Source: Amoebidium appalachense (Eukaryota > Ichthyosporea). Taken from it: 64,000 nt of DNA. This document shows positions 21,821 to 34,260 of the stretch, piece by piece. The notes below the pieces were generated by a model. It did no database searches. It was not told the origin of the DNA and worked only from the letters and a program-made list of their open reading frames with translations. The number at the start of each line of letters is the position of its first letter. The first letter of the stretch is position 1. The stretch is taken from NCBI GenBank assembly GCA_963693365.1, contig CAVNZM010000007.1, forward strand, positions 1,178,001-1,242,000, given 5' to 3'. Made by a program: the position numbers and the translations under genes.

Positions 21821-22467
21821 ATGACATGCAGCTGTGGCAAGAATCGTGCAACATCAAAGACGGATACAGCGTACTGCACCGGCAAAGGCCCGGGAAATGG
21901 TCGGTGTGCGTGCAATGTAAAGGGTGTCGGTTGTAGCCGCCAGTGCAAGTGTTATAATTGCAGGAACCCTTTCGGCCGCCATGTACGCAAGGGGGCCCCA
22001 GCCCGCACTCGCAAGCGCCATCGGGCCAGTGCAGCTTCGGCAACCATTAATGGCAACGCGAGCACCACTGGTAGCCAGCAGCTACCAAGGATTCGTGGCT
22101 CCCATTTTCTTGTTTCAGTCGGAGAGCCACTGCGCACGGGCAAGTGGGCCATATCAGAGTCTTTGGCCATTCAAGTTATTGTCGAGGCAGCAATACGGAA
22201 TGGTGTGGATCTCCTCCCAAGCCCCCACTCTCCCCTTCCCCCCCTCTTCTCCACTGGCCCCCTCCCCCCTCGCCCCCCCCCCCTCCCCCCCCCCCCCCCC
22301 CACCACCACCACCATAACCACCACACACCACCTGTTGGAATACGTCACCATGTATGACAGCAAGAGCCTTGAAGTATGTATGTGTCCTAGCTTGTTTGTA
22401 TTCGTGTCTGCTTTCCTCCTTTGTGCTCTCTCTCTCTCCCTCTCTCTCTCTCTCTCCCTCTCTCTCC

Positions 22468-22528
<61 letters not shown>

Positions 22529-24032
22529 CCCCCCCCCCCGTATCTCTCTCTCCCTTGTTTCTGTGGGCACAGATATCTGTAGATCTGTGCACACCTGGCT
22601 CTCTTGCCTGATAAGAACTTATTGTGTTTTATTTCTATTTGCTCTCCTCTGTTTATCTGAGAGGTAGCGTGATTGGCTAGCCTCACTCGTTGTCTTTCCT
22701 TTATTTCAAAATGGCCTAGTTTGTTCTCAAAAGGATGGCTCGCCAATAGTCGCGAGCGAGTACATCTGTAGATTGTGTTGTGCATTCCTGTCTGTTAATA
22801 TATGTGTGTTGTGATTGGACAATAGATATATATGGAATTCGGTTTATTGCAAAGTGTCTTCACTTTGAGAGTGTCGACTGTTAGGAAATATATGTATTTA
22901 AATAAGTTTCTTTATAGAGACGAACATAAATATATATGTGAGTTAATAGTGACTAGATGTATAATTACTTAATTTATTTAAGTAAGAGTTTCTACACTTT
23001 AGTTTAATCGGAAGTTGGAATGCGTATGCTCTGTCGGAATGTGTTTTTCTATCTTCTGATAGAACCGATTGGTTCTCCCTCTTTAGTTGTGATAAGGTGA
23101 TAAGTCGCAAGTACAAAAGGAACCGAGAGCACAATAAAGATTCAGTTGTTGTTTGAAATCTTTCAATGTCTCGTGAACAACTCCGATTGCCCTCTCATTA
23201 ATGTGTTAGTCGTGTTTTTACATGACACCTCTGTGCACTCTGCTCCCTTAGACCCGTACAAAACAACACCACCACCTCCCCCTCCTCCCCACCTCCTCCC
23301 GGAGTATGATACTCAGAGCCGACCATGTCACTAGGGCGCACACATATACATGCACATTGCATGCATTCACACACTGAGGCGCACACACAAACATGCATAC
23401 ACACGCTTTTACGTATACCACTTGCAGTAGACACGTAGACGCTAACACGTTGTAATTGTAACCATACTGCAGGTGTCGAGGTAACAGCCGACGAGGTTCT
23501 AAAGACGTACGACCAGCTGCGACTTATCCACAACCTAGCGGAGGTTGGCGATAGTGCTTCAATCCTCCGCGCACACACGGTTAAACAAATTCAAGCCAAA
23601 ATCGACCATTACATGAGACGGAGGCATTTGTTATCAGCCTTGTCAAATGCAGCAGCGTCAGCCAAAGGCAGCCGCCGCACCGCTACGGTCCCACCTTCCC
23701 AGCAACCAAACATGCAGCAGGGGGTGGATCTAATGGATACATCTGGCGGCAGCTCACCGCCAAATTCCCCAATTGTTCCACCGAGTCAGGGCCTTGGCTC
23801 CCAGCGGCCGATTCTGCCCCATATACGCAATCCTTTCCCAATGCCCATGGTTCCACCAAACGCGGTTCAAGTTCACCAGATCGTGGGATATTTGTGTTGT
23901 GCTTGTGGGATGGGCTGCCCCATGATGCCACATTATGTCGGTACGGTCGTGCAATGTGTAAATCCGCGATGCCGGCGCTACGTGCTAAGATTAGCTGGTC
24001 CATATGGCCATCAAACATGGGCCTGGAAGTAG
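21821..24032 (+). CDS. CXC-like cysteine-rich protein, right (better preserved) copy
   Basis: Exon 21821-22202 encodes a cysteine cluster, C3-x-C5 ... C19 ... C29-x-C31 ... C38-x3-C42-x-C44-x2-C47 followed by NPFG, resembling the CXC zinc-binding domain of tesmin/TSO1-type DNA-binding proteins. A basic linker (RTRKRHR) follows. A phase-1 intron (22203-23472), which carries the solo LTR, joins exon 23473-24032. That exon encodes a helical region ([18 protein letters not shown]), a Pro-rich segment and a second cysteine cluster (CCACGMGCP and CVNPRCRRY) before a TAG stop. An upstream exon at 21030-21189, with an acidic Ser/Gly-rich start, is plausible, but its phase does not join cleanly, so ATG 21821 may be the start. 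DNA binding is inferred. Adjacency to the transposase-like gene raises the possibility of a two-gene mobile unit. Confidence 0.55.
22333..23268. mobile_element. Solo LTR with 5-bp target duplication
   Basis: The 936-bp insertion starts TGTTGGAATACG and ends ACAAAACAACA, with TGTTG/CAACA inverted ends. CCACC flanks it at 22328-22332 and 23269-23273. The left duplication copy has the uninterrupted site (CACACCACCACCTCCC, near 9875), so the insertion postdates the duplication. It contains CT and C runs and an AATAAA at about 23133. The TGTTGGAATA start is common in Copia-type LTRs, but no internal region remains to confirm this. Confidence 0.85.
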
Positions 24033-24091
24033 TTCGTGGGGGAAAGGGCGGAGGGTACGTGCCAGGGGTGAGGTTGGGGGGGTTTTTTTTT

Positions 24092-24122
<31 letters not shown>

Positions 24123-24211
24123 GGCTAAGGGGGAGGGAAGGGAAGGGGGAAATTCTTGGGGCAGGGGCGGGGGGGAGGGGGGGGGGAGGGACATCTAGAA
24201 GGAGCAGCTGG

Positions 24212-24261
<50 letters not shown>

Positions 24262-24634
24262 GGGAGTACATGCAGGTAGCTAGACGTTTTATCAAGTGAT
24301 GTATCATGTTTTTTGTGTCATGTTTTGTGTCATGTCATGTTCATGTCATATAATCAGTTGTACGGATTCTAGCACCTGTTACATGTACTTGTGTCATGTC
24401 ATGTTCATGTCATATAATCAGTTGTACGGATTCTAGCACCTGTTACATGTACTTGTGAGTAGAAGTTTCTGTAGAGTATGGGGGCGCCATTTATGGTATG
24501 TGTATATACATGTACTGTAGACCATCTGTATACGCGTACGTGCAGCAGTGCCACGTCTGCATTTAATTAATAAATGCTAGCATGTATCATACATGTACAG
24601 TCGATAAATTGGCCTCTAGATCTATACCAGGCGG

Positions 24635-24639
<5 letters not shown>

Positions 24640-24680
<41 letters not shown>

Positions 24681-24686
24681 CCCCCG

Positions 24687-24737
<51 letters not shown>
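24640..24737. repeat. C homopolymer of about 98 bp
   Basis: Interrupted only by two G bases. It ends in CCAAG, which is usable as a 3' splice site for the first exon of the transposase-like gene. Confidence 0.95.
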
Positions 24738-24739
<2 letters not shown>

Positions 24740-24740
24740 G

Positions 24741-26299
24741 AACACCGTATCACTGAGGTACTGCCGGAGTTAGCGGCCATACTCCGGAGTAAGATCGATT
24801 TTGGAGTTAGGGCTAAAGCGGAATTTCTGAAATCCGCGGATGCCAAACAGACGGCCCAATCTGGCCTGTGTACGCCTGGTTTCAAACCCCTTGGACATCG
24901 CTTGTACTCCAATTTCTATAATCCACCGCCGGAGGGGGAAAGGATTGTGATCACAAGGGTTTAGGGGGAGGAAGGGGGAAGGATTGTAGGTACATGGGTT
25001 TAGGGGGGGGGGGGAAGATTTTGGGGGAAAGGGAGGCCTGGGGAAAGTATGTGGGCACATGGGTTTGGGGGGAGGGAGGGGGAAGGGTTTTGGGGGAGAG
25101 GGAGGGGAAAGTATGTGGGCACATGGGTTTGGGGGGAGGGAGGGGGAAAGGATTGTGTGGGCACATGAAGTCTTGGGAAGGGCCATGTGGTAAGGGAAGC
25201 TAGAACATGCATGGCTGCTCGGAGATGCCCTCTCACACAGCACGGCACCCCAGAGATCCGGGCGCAGGTATTTACACGGGACTGCAGCCACCAGGAGATT
25301 GAGCCCGTGATCCAGCGCATCTCTGCCACCACGGCGGCGCTCAACAGCAAGGGCCCGGCCTTCTTCTACACAGATCGGTGCTGCCAAGACCGGGCGTTTG
25401 TTGAGCGCATGTTTCCAACCCTAGCCCGGCCAAAATGCCCCGTCCGTCTGAACGAGGCTGCGCTGGTAAGCGTGACGGACGGTCTGCCTGGGCTGGAGCT
25501 GCCGGCCAATACCCTAAGCCGGTGTACACCGACTGCCAGGGGGCGGTGGTGGCCACAGCGGCCATTCGGGCCGACCTGGAGGGGCAGCAGCACCGGGTGG
25601 TGGGGCTGGACTGCGAGTGGTCTATCGGGTGGGCCAGGCGCGGTCCAAGGTTTGCACGCTGCAGATTGCCACCGCACGGGCCGTGTACATCTTCCACTTG
25701 GCACGCATGGGCCCCAACCACAGCCCGCCCGCGCGGCTGGTGGACGAGCTGATTGCGCTGCTTAGGGACCCCAGCATCATCAAGGTGGGCAAGCAGATCG
25801 GCACGGACTCGGCCAACCTCAACAAGGACTACGGCACCCCTGTGGCCAGCTATCTGGAGCTGGGCCGGTTCTGCTACGCCCGTGCAGCTATCAGCTCTGC
25901 GGCCCGGGGCTTGGCCGACATCACTGCCCAGGTCATAGGCAAGAAGCTGCCCAAGCCGGCACTTGTTCGGTGCTCCAACTGGCACGAGCCGCTATCAGAT
26001 GTGCAGGCCACCTACGCTGCCCTTGATGCATATGCGTCCCTGCAGGTCTACTCGGCCGTGGTCGATAGGCCAAACCTGTCAGGTGTGTATCCCACCTGCT
26101 TTTTGCCCCAGTGCTTATGTGCTTATGCCAGATATAGAAAGATTGTGGGCCCCCCAGAGGAGGGAGGGGGAGGGGGAGGGGAGGGGGGGGGGGGGGGGGG
26201 GGGGTGGCTGACCACGTGGGCCAGTGTTCGAGTTGTGTTATGCTGGGTGTCGGGTGGCTATCAAAGGAGGGGGGCAGCCTGATTGGTGGTGGTGGTGGT

Positions 26300-26342
<43 letters not shown>

Positions 26343-27182
26343 CTATAGCACTGTTAACACGTGCAACTGCCACACAAGCTGGGCACTGGGAGAGGGGGGG
26401 GGGGGGGGGGGTAGGGAGAAGGGGGGGGGGGGGGGAGGGGGTTGCTAAGGAATATGCATTTTGATATTTGTGGAGCGAAGAGAAAAACGTTGGTGTTGTG
26501 GCTTTTTGGCTGAGTTTTTTGCTTCCCTCTATGACATGCAGCGCGGCTTCATGCAAAGGCACTCGGTGAAGGGGTTGAGATTGTGCCCAGGCGGGGCCCA
26601 CATGCTGCAGCAGCCACCGGGGTGGTGCTGGCTGTGCAGCCGGAGCGCTGGGGGGGCATGAAGGTGGGCAAGAAGCATGCAGTGGTGCGGGTGGATCAGG
26701 TGCTGTCGCCGGCCATGCAGGTGCCCTTTGGCCCCGACAAGGGCAAGACCCTGGGCGAGCTGGGCCCGCCGCCCTTTGAGCTGATGGTGCACCTGCAGTG
26801 GCTACGGCCCATTCAGCCCCCACCGGACCCAGGTGCCGAGGTGCCGGTGGTCCCTGACCCAGCCCCTCCCCCTGCCAGTCCTCCCCCTGCCGAGCAGCAG
26901 CAACCCCTTGCCGGCCCACAGGCACCCCCCCAGGACCCCCAGGCAGCCCCGGGGGGCCTTGAGGCAGCCCCAGGGGGACCCGAGGCAGCTCCCAGAGAGG
27001 GCATGTTGGGCCAGGCACCGCCTGGGGAGGTGGTGTGGCAGACTGTGCTGAATGACGCCTTCCACTCCATTGCAAACACGGCGGATGGCACATACAAGTC
27101 ACACCCCCGCAGGGCTGAGTACGCACGCGCACTCAGCGAGGCAATATTTGTGTGGAATGAAGAGGATTACGGACATGTGAAG

Positions 27183-27225
<43 letters not shown>

Positions 27226-27973
27226 AAAAAAACGGCAACAACAACATGCGTGACGCGCACACACACATACACTCATTAGCACACACTCACCATTCCACCC
27301 ACAACCATGCACACCCTCGACAAAACTTCTGAGGGAAGAGAGAGAGCCTGAGCCTCAGAGAGGCGGGGGGCAAGGGGGGGGGGGGGGGGGGGGAGGGGGG
27401 GAGGAGGCGAATGGGGGTTATTCATATGCCTAGAGAGGAATAATGTAGGGTTGTGGGGGGAAACAGCCACATGCATTTTTTACTTGTGTTGGGGGAGAAG
27501 ATGGGGGGGGTGGAGGGGAGGGGTCCTACAATAACGGCAGGTATCAAAGTCTACCAAACCCAAATTGCAGTGTGCGTAGTAAATTAATATTGGCATCCTG
27601 CCTCACAGGGGGTGCTGGAGCAGAAGGGCATCGACATTGAAACCGAGCTCAAGGGCGGCGACCTGAGCTACTTCATGGAGCGCATCCGGCGGGTCATTCC
27701 CGACCCATACACGCTGGTCTCGCGGCTGGTGGAGTTCAAAAACACCTACAAGGATGTGCCGCCCGGACCGGATGGCAAGCCTCTGTTCAAGAAGGATGGC
27801 TTTGAAAGACTCGAGGCAACATCCCCTCCCCCCCCCTCCCCCCTCCCCCCGCAGGGGCCCAACAACTCCACCACCACAGAAAAGATTCTTTGCTTATTTG
27901 TCATCCTTGGTTCATCTGCACGCACACGCACACCCTAGCCTCCCCCCCCTCCCCCCCCCCCCCCAAACATACA

Positions 27974-28030
<57 letters not shown>

Positions 28031-28114
28031 CCCTCACGGCCCTTGCTGCCTAGCCAGTTGTTTTTTGCCTTTCCCTGCTCCTTTTTGTCCTTAGCAACCC
28101 CATCCCCCCCCCCC

Positions 28115-28146
<32 letters not shown>

Positions 28147-29796
28147 ACCACCACCACCACCCACCCATCTCTCTGATGTTTGCTTGTGCCCCCACAGTCG
28201 CTGCTCGAACACGCCCAAAATGGCTGTCTGTCGGACCCCCCCGGCCTGCCCCTCTACTACGAGACCACTGCCGACGCAGATGGGCTCATGCGCTACCGCT
28301 GCATCCGGGGCACCAACGAGGTGGAGGGGGCAGTGCACAACCCCCTGGCCACCCACTTTGGGGCCACACGCATGTCGCTGCGCCTGCTGGACGCCACCAT
28401 GTCCAATAGGCGCCACCGCCACAACCTGCGTGCACACTACCGCAACCGCCTGGGCCAGGCATCGGGGCCCCCCCACTACAGCCCCTGGATTGTTGACGAC
28501 ATGGAGGCACTGGCCCTGATGCTGTACGGCCATCACCTCGACCCCCAGTGGGTACCCGTGGGCTGCTACAAGCTACCGGAGGAGTACTTCAACTTTGCCC
28601 CGCTCTCCTGTGTGGCCAATGCCCCGACGCAGGAGCCAGTTGCGGTGCCCGCACCCCCACCTCCGTCTGATAACAACGAGCCTGCAGCCAATGGCGTGAT
28701 GGGCGGGCCAGAGGACTGTGAGGTCGAGGAGGGTGACGGTGCTGCCATGGGGGGGGGCAACCAGGTGGCGCGTGGTGCACCACAGCCGGACCCTGCACTG
28801 AGGGGCGACTACAAGTTCCTGGCGCAGAAGCAACATGTGGCCATCCCCTTCCTTCCGGTGCTTACCCCTCAGGAGCGCAAGCTATTCAGCACGCTGCTCC
28901 TGGGCACCTACAAGGCACATGCAAAGCCCAACGGCCAGCTGTTCGAGGCTTTGGCCCAAGACTTCAACAAGGCTGCCTCTGTGGCTGGGGGAATCTACAT
29001 GAAGGATGCGGCCTACATAAAGAAGCATTTCGACAAGTGGAAGACCTGGCAGACGGCACATGCACAGCGCTCCACACACGAGGGCCTGGCAGATCACCGC
29101 AAGCGTATGCGCGAGGAGAGGGCAGACGCTGTGCCAGCAACCATACGGCCTGCCCCCCTGCCACCCCTCCCTGTTCCAGACGGTGTCGATGCAGGGGCGC
29201 AGCGTGAGCGGCCCTTGCCCATGCGTGTGGGCAAGAAGCATCGCAACATTGGCCCTGAGGGGCCCCTGCAGATGGATTTGCCGGTGCCCCCTCCTATGCA
29301 GCCACCCCAGAGAGCCCCCAAGACCTGCAAGACGTGTGGCCGCCAGGGCAAGGGCTGCCCCGGCTCCAATCGGGCCAAGAGCTGCCCACGTTGGGTTGCA
29401 GCCAATCAGGATGCCATGCCACCAGCACCCGCGCTTGACATGCAGCAGGGCCATGTGCCGCACATGCCCCCTGCACCCCATCCAGGCCCGCACCACCCAC
29501 ATGGCTGGCCCCCACCGTGGGGCATCATGCCGCCTCAGCCCGGCCCTGCCTTCCCCATGCCTGGGCTACTGCCGCAGCACGGTCCCCATCCTTACTTGGG
29601 CCATGTGGGCCAGCCCTCGGCTGGTGGGCAGTTCCCACCCCCTTCTCGTGCATCTGCTGTGCTGGGCCTGGCGTTGCCACCTGCTGGAGAGACGCAGCTG
29701 CAATGGCACGATCGAAAGCAAAGTAATCGTGGCCGCAAGTCTGCAGGCAGCCAATCAGGATCTCAGAGTAGTCAGAGTAGCCAAACTAGTGTCTAA
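24741..29796 (+). CDS. Transposase-like protein with an internal DEDDy 3'-5' exonuclease domain
   Basis: Phase-consistent exons: 24741-24957 (HRITEVLPELAAIL), 25241-25465, 25540-26082, 26542-27182, 27609-27815 and 28198-29796. Exon 2 has FFYTDRCCQDR, resembling the second catalytic Asp of RNase H-fold transposases. Exon 3 is a WRN/RNase D-like exonuclease: D and E in GLDCEW, D in GTDSANL, and the Y-x3-D of YAALD. Exon 6 has RGTNEVEG, a candidate third acidic residue, then a helical region and a Cys cluster (CKTCGRQGKGC). One base appears to be missing after GLDCEW (about 25617), breaking the frame. The intron after 27815 seems to use a GC donor. No first catalytic Asp was found, and an upstream phase-1 exon is still needed. 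The transposase reading is inferred; the exonuclease motif set is clear. Confidence 0.6.
24955..25190. repeat. G-rich minisatellite in intron 1 of the transposase-like gene
   Basis: Four to five units of about 50-60 bp with GGGGGAGGGAGGGGGAA and GGGCACATGGGTTT occupy the whole intron between the first two exons. Confidence 0.8.
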
Positions 29797-30200
29797 TATT
29801 GGAATGTACACCAATGTAACGGATCTCATATGTGTTGTAGCGCTTCAAGTTATACCTGTTCTTCGTACAGTCATGTTAGGGGGGGAGGGGGGGGGGGGGG
29901 GGGGCTAGCTTTCATTCCGAAGTTTACTGTTAAGAATTAAAATTTAGAATCTGAGTAATAGTACAGAGCCTTTGCACTTTTCTCTGTTTGTTAGGAATTC
30001 TTTGTGATCGAGAGTATGGTGTGTTAGACTATTGGTGTTAATGTGTCCTGGAAGGTGTATAATGTCTGCTGGCCGCAGTCAGTATTTATTTTTAGGTATA
30101 TATATTTTTAAATGTTGGCCGCTGGCCAATAAATAGCAAATAATAAACACACGATAAAGTCAACAGTGTGCCAAAAAACTAATCCCCAGCGAGCGCACCC
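29797..30200. other. 3' flank of the transposase-like gene
   Basis: AT-rich sequence with a G run (29880-29904) and AATAAA/AATAAAC strings near 30127 and 30141 that could serve as polyadenylation signals. No gene was seen. Confidence 0.45.
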
Positions 30201-30203
30201 AGT

Positions 30204-30204
30204 G

Positions 30205-30295
<91 letters not shown>

Positions 30296-30333
30296 CGCGT
30301 GCGTGTGTGCGTGTGTGTGTGTGCATGTGTGCG

Positions 30334-30371
<38 letters not shown>
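30204..30371. repeat. GT microsatellite with CG interruptions
   Basis: A run of GT dinucleotides with a GCGCGC block near 30287. The alternating purine-pyrimidine sequence is prone to Z-DNA. Confidence 0.95.
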
Positions 30372-30373
<2 letters not shown>

Positions 30374-30976
30374 GTGTGGTGTGTGCGCGGCTTGTACATA
30401 TGTACGTGTTCATGTGCACCTGTGTCGGACCTACGAAGTACACGAAAGTAAATTTTGACAGCATCGATCTGCCGGTGTGTATGTGTATGTGTGCCAGTGC
30501 AGCAGGTGTGCCTTGTAACTGATAGCTTCGCATTTTACGTGTGTGTGTATATAGTAGTACACATAGACACTTGCTGATCATTCGGATCGACATTAATATT
30601 TAATCTGTCGGTCCTCGGTTTTTTGAGTGAATGATGATCAAGTGTAAGAGCATTCACTTGGCAAGTATTAATGTTGCAGAGGCTAGCTGCAGCTGCAAGC
30701 GTCGGATGCACACTGACAATTGTCTTTTCAGCGAGTCTAACCTGCAGGCTGCAGCTGCACACATATAGGGTTGTTATCTTGCGGCACATGCACGGTGATC
30801 GTTTCAGAGTAATAGAGTTCAGAGCAATGAAAATAATGAAAATAACTAAACTTTGTGACTACTTTAAAGTTGCTGAGATCATACGTGGTGCAAGCTGCAC
30901 TATGAACACATGTACAGTGCTAGTAATTATTACATTTTTGTTGCCTTCTGCAGGGTTATCGTAGCTACTGCACTCA

Positions 30977-31010
<34 letters not shown>

Positions 31011-31582
31011 GAGGGGGATGATTCGAAGGGGGTATAAATAAGAACATGCACCTAAAGGTCTTTCCCGTGGATCCCCCCCCCCCCCCCCCCCCACCTCTCC
31101 CTCCCCCGGGGCCCCATAATATGATATCTAGGCCCAATATTATATGCCCCTTCCCCCCCCCCCCCCCTCCCCCTCTCTGGATCCCCGGACCCCACTTCCC
31201 TACCCGGAGGCTCAAGAGCTCCCCCCTCCCCCTCCCCTTCCCCCCCCCCCCCCCCCCCAAGGCTTACGGGGGCCCTTCTTCATTGAGGGGGAGGGGGTGG
31301 GGGTGGGGGGGGGGGGGGGTGGGGGTGGGGGGAGGGAAGTGGAAGGCAGGGGTGGATGCATGTCAGCCTAGGTGAATTCAATTGTTTAACTCCAGTGTAC
31401 AGGACTGGTCTGAAGGCTTAAGAAAACAACGAGGAAATGGGGTCCAGTGGAGGTGGTGGTGGTGTTCTGTGTGTGTGTGTACACGTGCACGTATGTGTGT
31501 GGTTTTTTTGGGGGGTGAGTGGTGGTGGTGGTGGTGGTGGTGGTCACCGTGGTGGTGGTGTGTGTGTCTGGTGTGTGTGTGT

Positions 31583-31627
<45 letters not shown>

Positions 31628-34260
31628 TAGAAAGAAAAACTGCTCGTGGGTCACTGTTTTTCGTCACTGTATTTGTAACGGGCCGCTCATATGTATATAA
31701 CTACTTTAAGTACACGTGTTCATTATCATATACGATGGCCAAATATAGAAATTTTGGCGTCGAAGTTCTCGGAGCTAAAAAAACGTTTAAAAGGGGGAAA
31801 TAATAGCTTGGCCCCAAATTTACCTTGCCATTTTTAGCGAATGTATTTTTTATTCATGAGTTCTAGTAATTCAGTGAGTGCACGTGCCTGCCTCAGGCTG
31901 ATCATGACAACTGCAACACACCATTCCTACATGGATATCAACCAAAAGAAAATAGTATATACTGTGGTGGTCTCCTAAACCTTGTGCGGCATGTGCATAC
32001 ATGATATTACAGTGACGCATGTGCATATTATTGTTCTGTACACCGGAGTGTGGTGCACGTGGCTGTTTTGTGCACATGTTACAATAGCAGCACGATCTCC
32101 CTAAACTCCATGTTTACACATCCCTCACCCTGGCTCTGCCTTGTCGGTGCTCCAAAACACACATACAAATCCCCCTAGACTCAGTGCCTGCACATGGTCG
32201 CATTCACGTGCAGGTCACGTGACACATGCAATGCCATACTGCCGTCTACAGCAACAACCACGGCAGCATGTATACCGGCCCAGCACGAAATATACTTATC
32301 GGCAGCCCACTGAACTCGCCCATTTTCTCTTTTTCATGTATGACCCTCCTTTTTTGTGAAATCACCCTTTTTGGCCTCCCGGTAGTGGATTTTGCAGGAT
32401 TTGACTTCTTTGAGGTCCAAAAACCGGGGAGGGAGAATTCAAAAATTGCCCGCTCCTGATATGGTACCCGCGCCCCGGAGGTGGATTATGCGCGAAATGT
32501 TCAACGCCGTGTGAAGGTCTAAACCAATGAAATTCATGTCGTGAGACCTTTTTACATTTCTCTCTCGGCCAATTGTCGGCAGTGCAATATAGTCAAAAAA
32601 AGTTAAAGTGGAAAAGGCGCCAAACGGAAAGTCCGTTGTCACCGGCATGGCCAGCTTGCTGGTGATCCCTGCGACAGCCCGAGCGCAGGCTGCGACACAG
32701 CCACACACAGCCGGCCACGTGTGGTAGGTCGTATAAAAACAAGCCCCCCCTCAACTATTCTTCCTCTTCGCGGCCAACTTGTAGGCAACTTTTTTTTTTA
32801 CCATTGGACAATCTTTTGCACATCGGTCAAGATTGTCTGAACCGACAAGATGCCTGTAGGGGGAAGCAAAGAATGCAATTGCTGCAATTGCGGCCGAAAG
32901 GGCCATGTTTCGTGCTAAATACATAGTGGTTTTGCAACCGGAAACGTTGTTGTTGTTATATATGCAAATGGTATCATCAAAGTGTATACAAATACATACA
33001 TACGGGACACTGCACAGTCACTACAAAAAAATAGTACCGAGTCCTAGGTACGGGGTTTACACACTTTTTATATATATTCTCTTTGCCTCGAGTAAACAGC
33101 GTAAACCCCCTTTTATATATACGTGCAAAGTATGCGCATTCCAAACAACGTAAAACTTGCGCAATGTGACTGGGTAAGCTGAAAAAAGTGTTGTCTGTTT
33201 GGCACGAGCGGTTATCTACGCCAGGTTTTGACCTAAATCCGGATTACAAGTCAGAATCTGGATATTGATTTGATACCCGGCGTATACGGTCTACGCCGGA
33301 GTTCGTAACTCCGCGTTGCCAAACAGGCCCTTACAGTAATCATGATCGATATCGCGCCCAGCGATTGCACGTGTACGTCTACTGTGGGTGATAGCGGGGC
33401 AAAAAAAAAAAAAAAAAAAAAAAAAGTACTAGTGGGTGATAGCGCTACTGAAAAAGCGGGAAAAAAAAAAAAAAGGAACAAGCTGAAACACAGCATATAA
33501 CAATAAGTTACACTTGAAAGCCTCAAATATACGGCCTAACATCACAATAAAATGCACTTTTCAATCAGTCACGAAGAAGTTCAGTGGTTCTCTCAATCAG
33601 ATCCTGATGTCATGATGATATTAGACATGTTTTACCATAACACATTTCGTTTCGAATATAATAAGTATATCGTCGACCTGTCTAATCTGCTAAAATCGCG
33701 AAAAAGATATTCGAAATCGATACACTTCAAAGTTTCGAATATCGTTCATATGAAGGGCCAAAAGATATTCGACTGTAGTATCGTATATCTTTTGATAAGA
33801 TCGAATTTGATTGGATGCGATTGCATCGATCGTGCACCATGGTCGGGTCGGCTGTTCGTGCGATGATCCCAAGCCCGAAAATTCAGACCTTTTTTCTCGG
33901 TATTTTTTCAAGCCCCGGTGTATTTTCGCCCGAGGGGTATGGTATTTTTCTTCCCAAGTCAATGGAGGATAAAGGAGGGGTCCTACTGTAACTTACCATG
34001 AAACTTGCGGGGGCTTACCATAAACTGAAATTTTGATGGTATTTTTGAAAACTTTTGGGTATTTTTTACCGTAAAAACGGGGTTATGGTCGGGCTTGGAC
34101 TGCGATCCTGCGATATTGGGCCACAACACGCGGCTCATGGCTGGGCCAATCAAGGCGAAGCGATTGCTTTTTTGTTCGACTGACGTCATCGAGGTGCGAG
34201 CAAACTGTTTGATTGGCCAACGTGTTCTCAATAGTGCGACGTCAGACGGACACGTGTGCC
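30372..34260. other. Repeat-rich intergenic region, no convincing gene
   Basis: Contains G and C runs (30977-31010, 31073-31092, 31240-31258, 31583-31626), GGT repeats (31448-31560), A runs (33401-33425) and the second copy of the 33-bp repeat (33077-33109). A TATAAAA-type box at about 32731 precedes a 20-codon frame starting ATG 32850 with cysteines (CNCCNCGRKGHVSC). A CRE-like TGACGTCA lies at 34181-34188 between CCAAT and ATTGG boxes. No spliced coding gene could be assembled. Confidence 0.55.
33077..33109 (+). repeat. 33-bp dispersed repeat, copy 2
   Basis: Identical to 7531-7563. Flanked on both sides by TATATATA. Confidence 0.8.

Noticed and set aside
28180-29796. Overlapping 282- and 206-codon frames in the last transposase-like exon
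   Set aside because: Arg/Cys/His-rich off-frame readings; the in-phase frame joins the upstream exons.
30204-30522. Long open frames reading VCVCVC or HTHTHT here and at many CA/GT runs
   Set aside because: They are direct translations of dinucleotide repeats with no domain, start context or splice support.
33190-33340. Small inverted-repeat element with TGTTTGGCA-type ends
   Set aside because: The terminal match is only about 10 bp with mismatches, and no target duplication could be found.
33552-33866. 104-codon frame starting MHFSISHEEVQW
   Set aside because: AT-rich region, no recognisable domain, no neighbouring exons and no codon pattern like the accepted genes.
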